Origin: an uncultured Porphyromonadaceae bacterium
Lineage (GTDB): Bacteria > Bacteroidota > Bacteroidia > Bacteroidales > Muribaculaceae
DNA: 43,151 nucleotides
Direction: 5' to 3'
Assembly: GCA_947175205.1 (NCBI GenBank)
Contig: CAMWLS010000016.1
Coordinates: forward strand, 1-43,151
Position numbers and translations under genes: made by a program. The notes beneath the pieces were generated by a model. It saw nothing but the letters and a program-made list of their open reading frames with translations. It was not told where the DNA came from and did not search any database. Below are positions 42,092-43,151 of the stretch, in pieces (position 1 is the first letter of the stretch; every line of letters starts with the position of its first letter).

Positions 42092-42250
42092 GGGGGGAGT
42101 GAGGGTTTGTCCCGGCACGGGCCGGTGTATGTTCCGGACAAAGGTCGGCAGAAAACTTGGAATCTGCAAATCAGTATGGGCCGCTGTTCTTCAATATTTT
42201 ATCGCATTACAGTTGCAGGAGGTTGTGAGGGGCTGTATCGCTTATTTTAT

Positions 42251-42258
42251 TATCTTTG
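42251..42258 (+). promoter_or_regulatory. possible -7 element of the Nim-like gene
   Basis: TATCTTTG fits TAnnTTTG and lies about 110 nt before the start codon of the flavoprotein gene. The only nearby TTG (42223-42225) is 25 nt upstream, longer than usual. Confidence 0.4.
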
Positions 42259-42364
42259 TATGGCAGTTACAAAGTTCTTATTGCTATGGATTATCACTTA
42301 GGGCTGTGGGTTTACCAGTGGCGGGTGAAGCAGTGAAATGTAAATTGTGAATAGAGAATCAGTT

Positions 42365-42847
42365 ATGAGACAGATGAGGAAAATTGGACGGCAGCGTGAT
42401 GAAAAGTGGGCCCTGGAAGTTTTTGACCGTGCACCATATGTTACAGTGAGTATGGTGCGTCCGGACGGGAGTGCTTACGGACTTCCGCTCTCGCTGGTGC
42501 GTAAGGATGAATGGACGTTTTATTTTCATTGTGCCGCAGAGGGTGAGAAAATGGACTGTCTTCGCAAAAATGGGCGGGTTAGCCTGTCTGCTGTAAGCAG
42601 ATGTCACCCGGCATTTGAAGAGGATAAGGGAAACTTTACGGAGCATTATCACTCAGCAGTGGCTGTGGGGCTGGCTGAGGAGGTAACGGATGAGGCTGAA
42701 AAAAGAGAGGCGCTGAAGTTGCTGTGTCAGCGCTTTCTGCCCCGGTATATGGACCATTTTGAGGAGGCTATAAACAGGAGCCAGGGGGTTACAACTGTGA
42801 TGAGAATAAGTCTTGCGGAGCCAGCAGTGGGTAAGTGTAAGGACTGA
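42365..42847 (+). CDS. pyridoxamine 5'-phosphate oxidase-fold flavoprotein, NimA-like
   Basis: It is a split-barrel FMN/heme-binding fold protein related to 5-nitroimidazole reductases. The N-terminal MRQMRKIGRQRDEKWALEVF matches the Nim family start. It is followed by the barrel strands VTVSMVRPDGSAYGLPLSLV and FYFHCAAEGEKMDCLRKNGR; HCAAEGEKMDC is the flavin-binding block of the family. The remainder has the conserved SAVAVGLAEEV strand. It is 160 residues from ATG 42365; a GTG at 42347 would add six. Most homologues are not resistance genes, and I do not infer nitroimidazole resistance. The 199-nt gap to the tRNA holds only the tRNA promoter. Confidence 0.88.
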   Translation: MRQMRKIGRQRDEKWALEVFDRAPYVTVSMVRPDGSAYGLPLSLVRKDEWTFYFHCAAEGEKMDCLRKNGRVSLSAVSRCHPAFEEDKGNFTEHYHSAVAVGLAEEVTDEAEKREALKLLCQRFLPRYMDHFEEAINRSQGVTTVMRISLAEPAVGKCKD

Positions 42848-42974
42848 GCCACAGCGAGCAAAAATATGTAACCGGAGACCGCCTCTGTTTTTTGGGCCAT
42901 GCTGTTGGAGAAATGTTGAATGGTCCACAATGATTCATAAATCAAAAAAAATGAGAAAAATAAAAGAATAAAAA

Positions 42975-43006
42975 CTTGCATAGTAAATACATTCTTTATA
43001 CCTTTG
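42975..43006 (+). promoter_or_regulatory. promoter of the tRNA gene
   Basis: CTTG (42975-42978) is followed after 20 nt by TACCTTTG (42999-43006). The second element is a perfect TAnnTTTG, and only the first base of the -33 box differs from TTTG. The tRNA begins 40 nt downstream. Confidence 0.7.
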
Positions 43007-43046
43007 CACAAGCAAATGCAAAATAGATGGCCCATAAAGCCACTAA

Positions 43047-43120
43047 GGTCTCATAGCTCAGTTGGTTAGAGCACCTGACTCATAATCAGGGAGTCCTAGG
43101 TTCAAGCCCTAGTGGGACCA
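43047..43120 (+). tRNA. tRNA with anticodon CAU (Met elongator or Ile2)
   Basis: The 74 nt fold into a complete cloverleaf: acceptor GGTCTCA/TGGGACC with one U-G pair, D arm with GTTGGTTA loop, anticodon stem CCTGA/TCAGG, loop CTCATAA with anticodon CAT, 5-nt variable loop, and T arm with TTCAAGC. The discriminator is A, and CCA is not encoded. The first base pair is G-C, so it is not the initiator. C4-G69 is present as in isoleucine tRNA modified by TilS, but 5-68 is U-G. Methionine elongator and Ile2 cannot be separated by eye. Confidence 0.95.
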
Positions 43121-43151
43121 CAAGGTTGAGAAGACTGTGTCAGAGAAGGCG

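Noticed and set aside
42062-42301. 79- and 100-residue plus-strand frames upstream of the Nim-like gene
   Set aside because: They overlap the 5' part of the glycosyltransferase gene on the other strand and its upstream gap, and show no recognisable domain.
42848-42960. Terminator for the Nim-like gene at the T6 run near 42890
   Set aside because: A T run is present (CTGTTTTTTGGG) but the only adjacent stem I can draw is three base pairs, too weak to claim.

Overview
The window reads as chromosomal DNA of a Bacteroidota bacterium, order Bacteroidales. Muribaculaceae is my guess at family level and rests only on overall gene content. The order-level call rests on several signals. Promoters are of the Bacteroides type (TTTG, about 19-20 bp, TAnnTTTG), for example before pyrG, higBA and the tRNA. 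Initiation regions lack Shine-Dalgarno sequences. The window also carries a DUF3575/DUF5119/fimbrillin operon, BspA-like leucine-rich-repeat surface proteins, a membrane TPR-LuxR regulator, a large Fn3/choice-of-anchor-J secreted protein and a NimA-like flavoprotein. Most genes are ordinary chromosomal genes. The accessory elements are a HigBA toxin-antitoxin pair, a remnant of a DUF1016-type nuclease gene and several short intergenic repeat arrays.

Left part (1-20 kb, all + strand). A four-gene run encodes pyrG, yidC, a YbhN/MprF-flippase-like membrane protein and carboxynorspermidine/saccharopine dehydrogenase. It is driven by a clear promoter at 110-140 and ends at a hairpin near 6268-6299. 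A second tight run follows: a small unknown protein, a cyclophilin lipoprotein, an M16 zinc peptidase and a membrane-anchored PP2C phosphatase. Next come a 1749-residue secreted modular protein, a PD-(D/E)XK nuclease-fold protein and an RsmF/NOP2-type rRNA methyltransferase. The last two genes are prfB, with an intact programmed +1 frameshift, and a secreted GH13 alpha-amylase whose start codon overlaps the prfB stop. A strong intrinsic terminator closes the block.

Middle (20.1-27.3 kb). A repeat-rich intergenic segment holds a 46/47-bp tandem array and a 9-bp-phased array. It is followed by higBA (minus strand) with a palindrome inside its promoter, and by a lipoprotein-like TPR/transmembrane/LuxR-HTH regulator (minus strand). 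That regulator is divergent from two tandem BspA-like LRR paralogues, which share a 219-bp near-identical tract.

Right part (27.3-43.1 kb). A six-gene minus-strand run, probably starting from a promoter at 35833-35864, encodes a DUF5715 LAS-type metallopeptidase-like lipoprotein, an AsmA-family protein, a HAD phosphatase, aroB, a sensor histidine kinase and menA. AroB feeds chorismate, from which the MenA substrate is made, so part of the run is metabolically coherent. Beyond it lie a DUF2156 (MprF synthase-like) protein, an A1S_2505-type macro-like protein, the nuclease-gene remnant, the three-gene fimbrial operon, a family 2 glycosyltransferase, a Nim-like flavoprotein and a tRNA with anticodon CAU.

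I see no CRISPR array, rRNA gene, insertion sequence or prophage. The most unusual signals are a family of 9-bp-phased intergenic repeats at four loci (core CTTAT), the putative membrane regulator/LRR module with a helically phased direct repeat, the gene-conversion tract, and the promoter-embedded palindrome of higBA.
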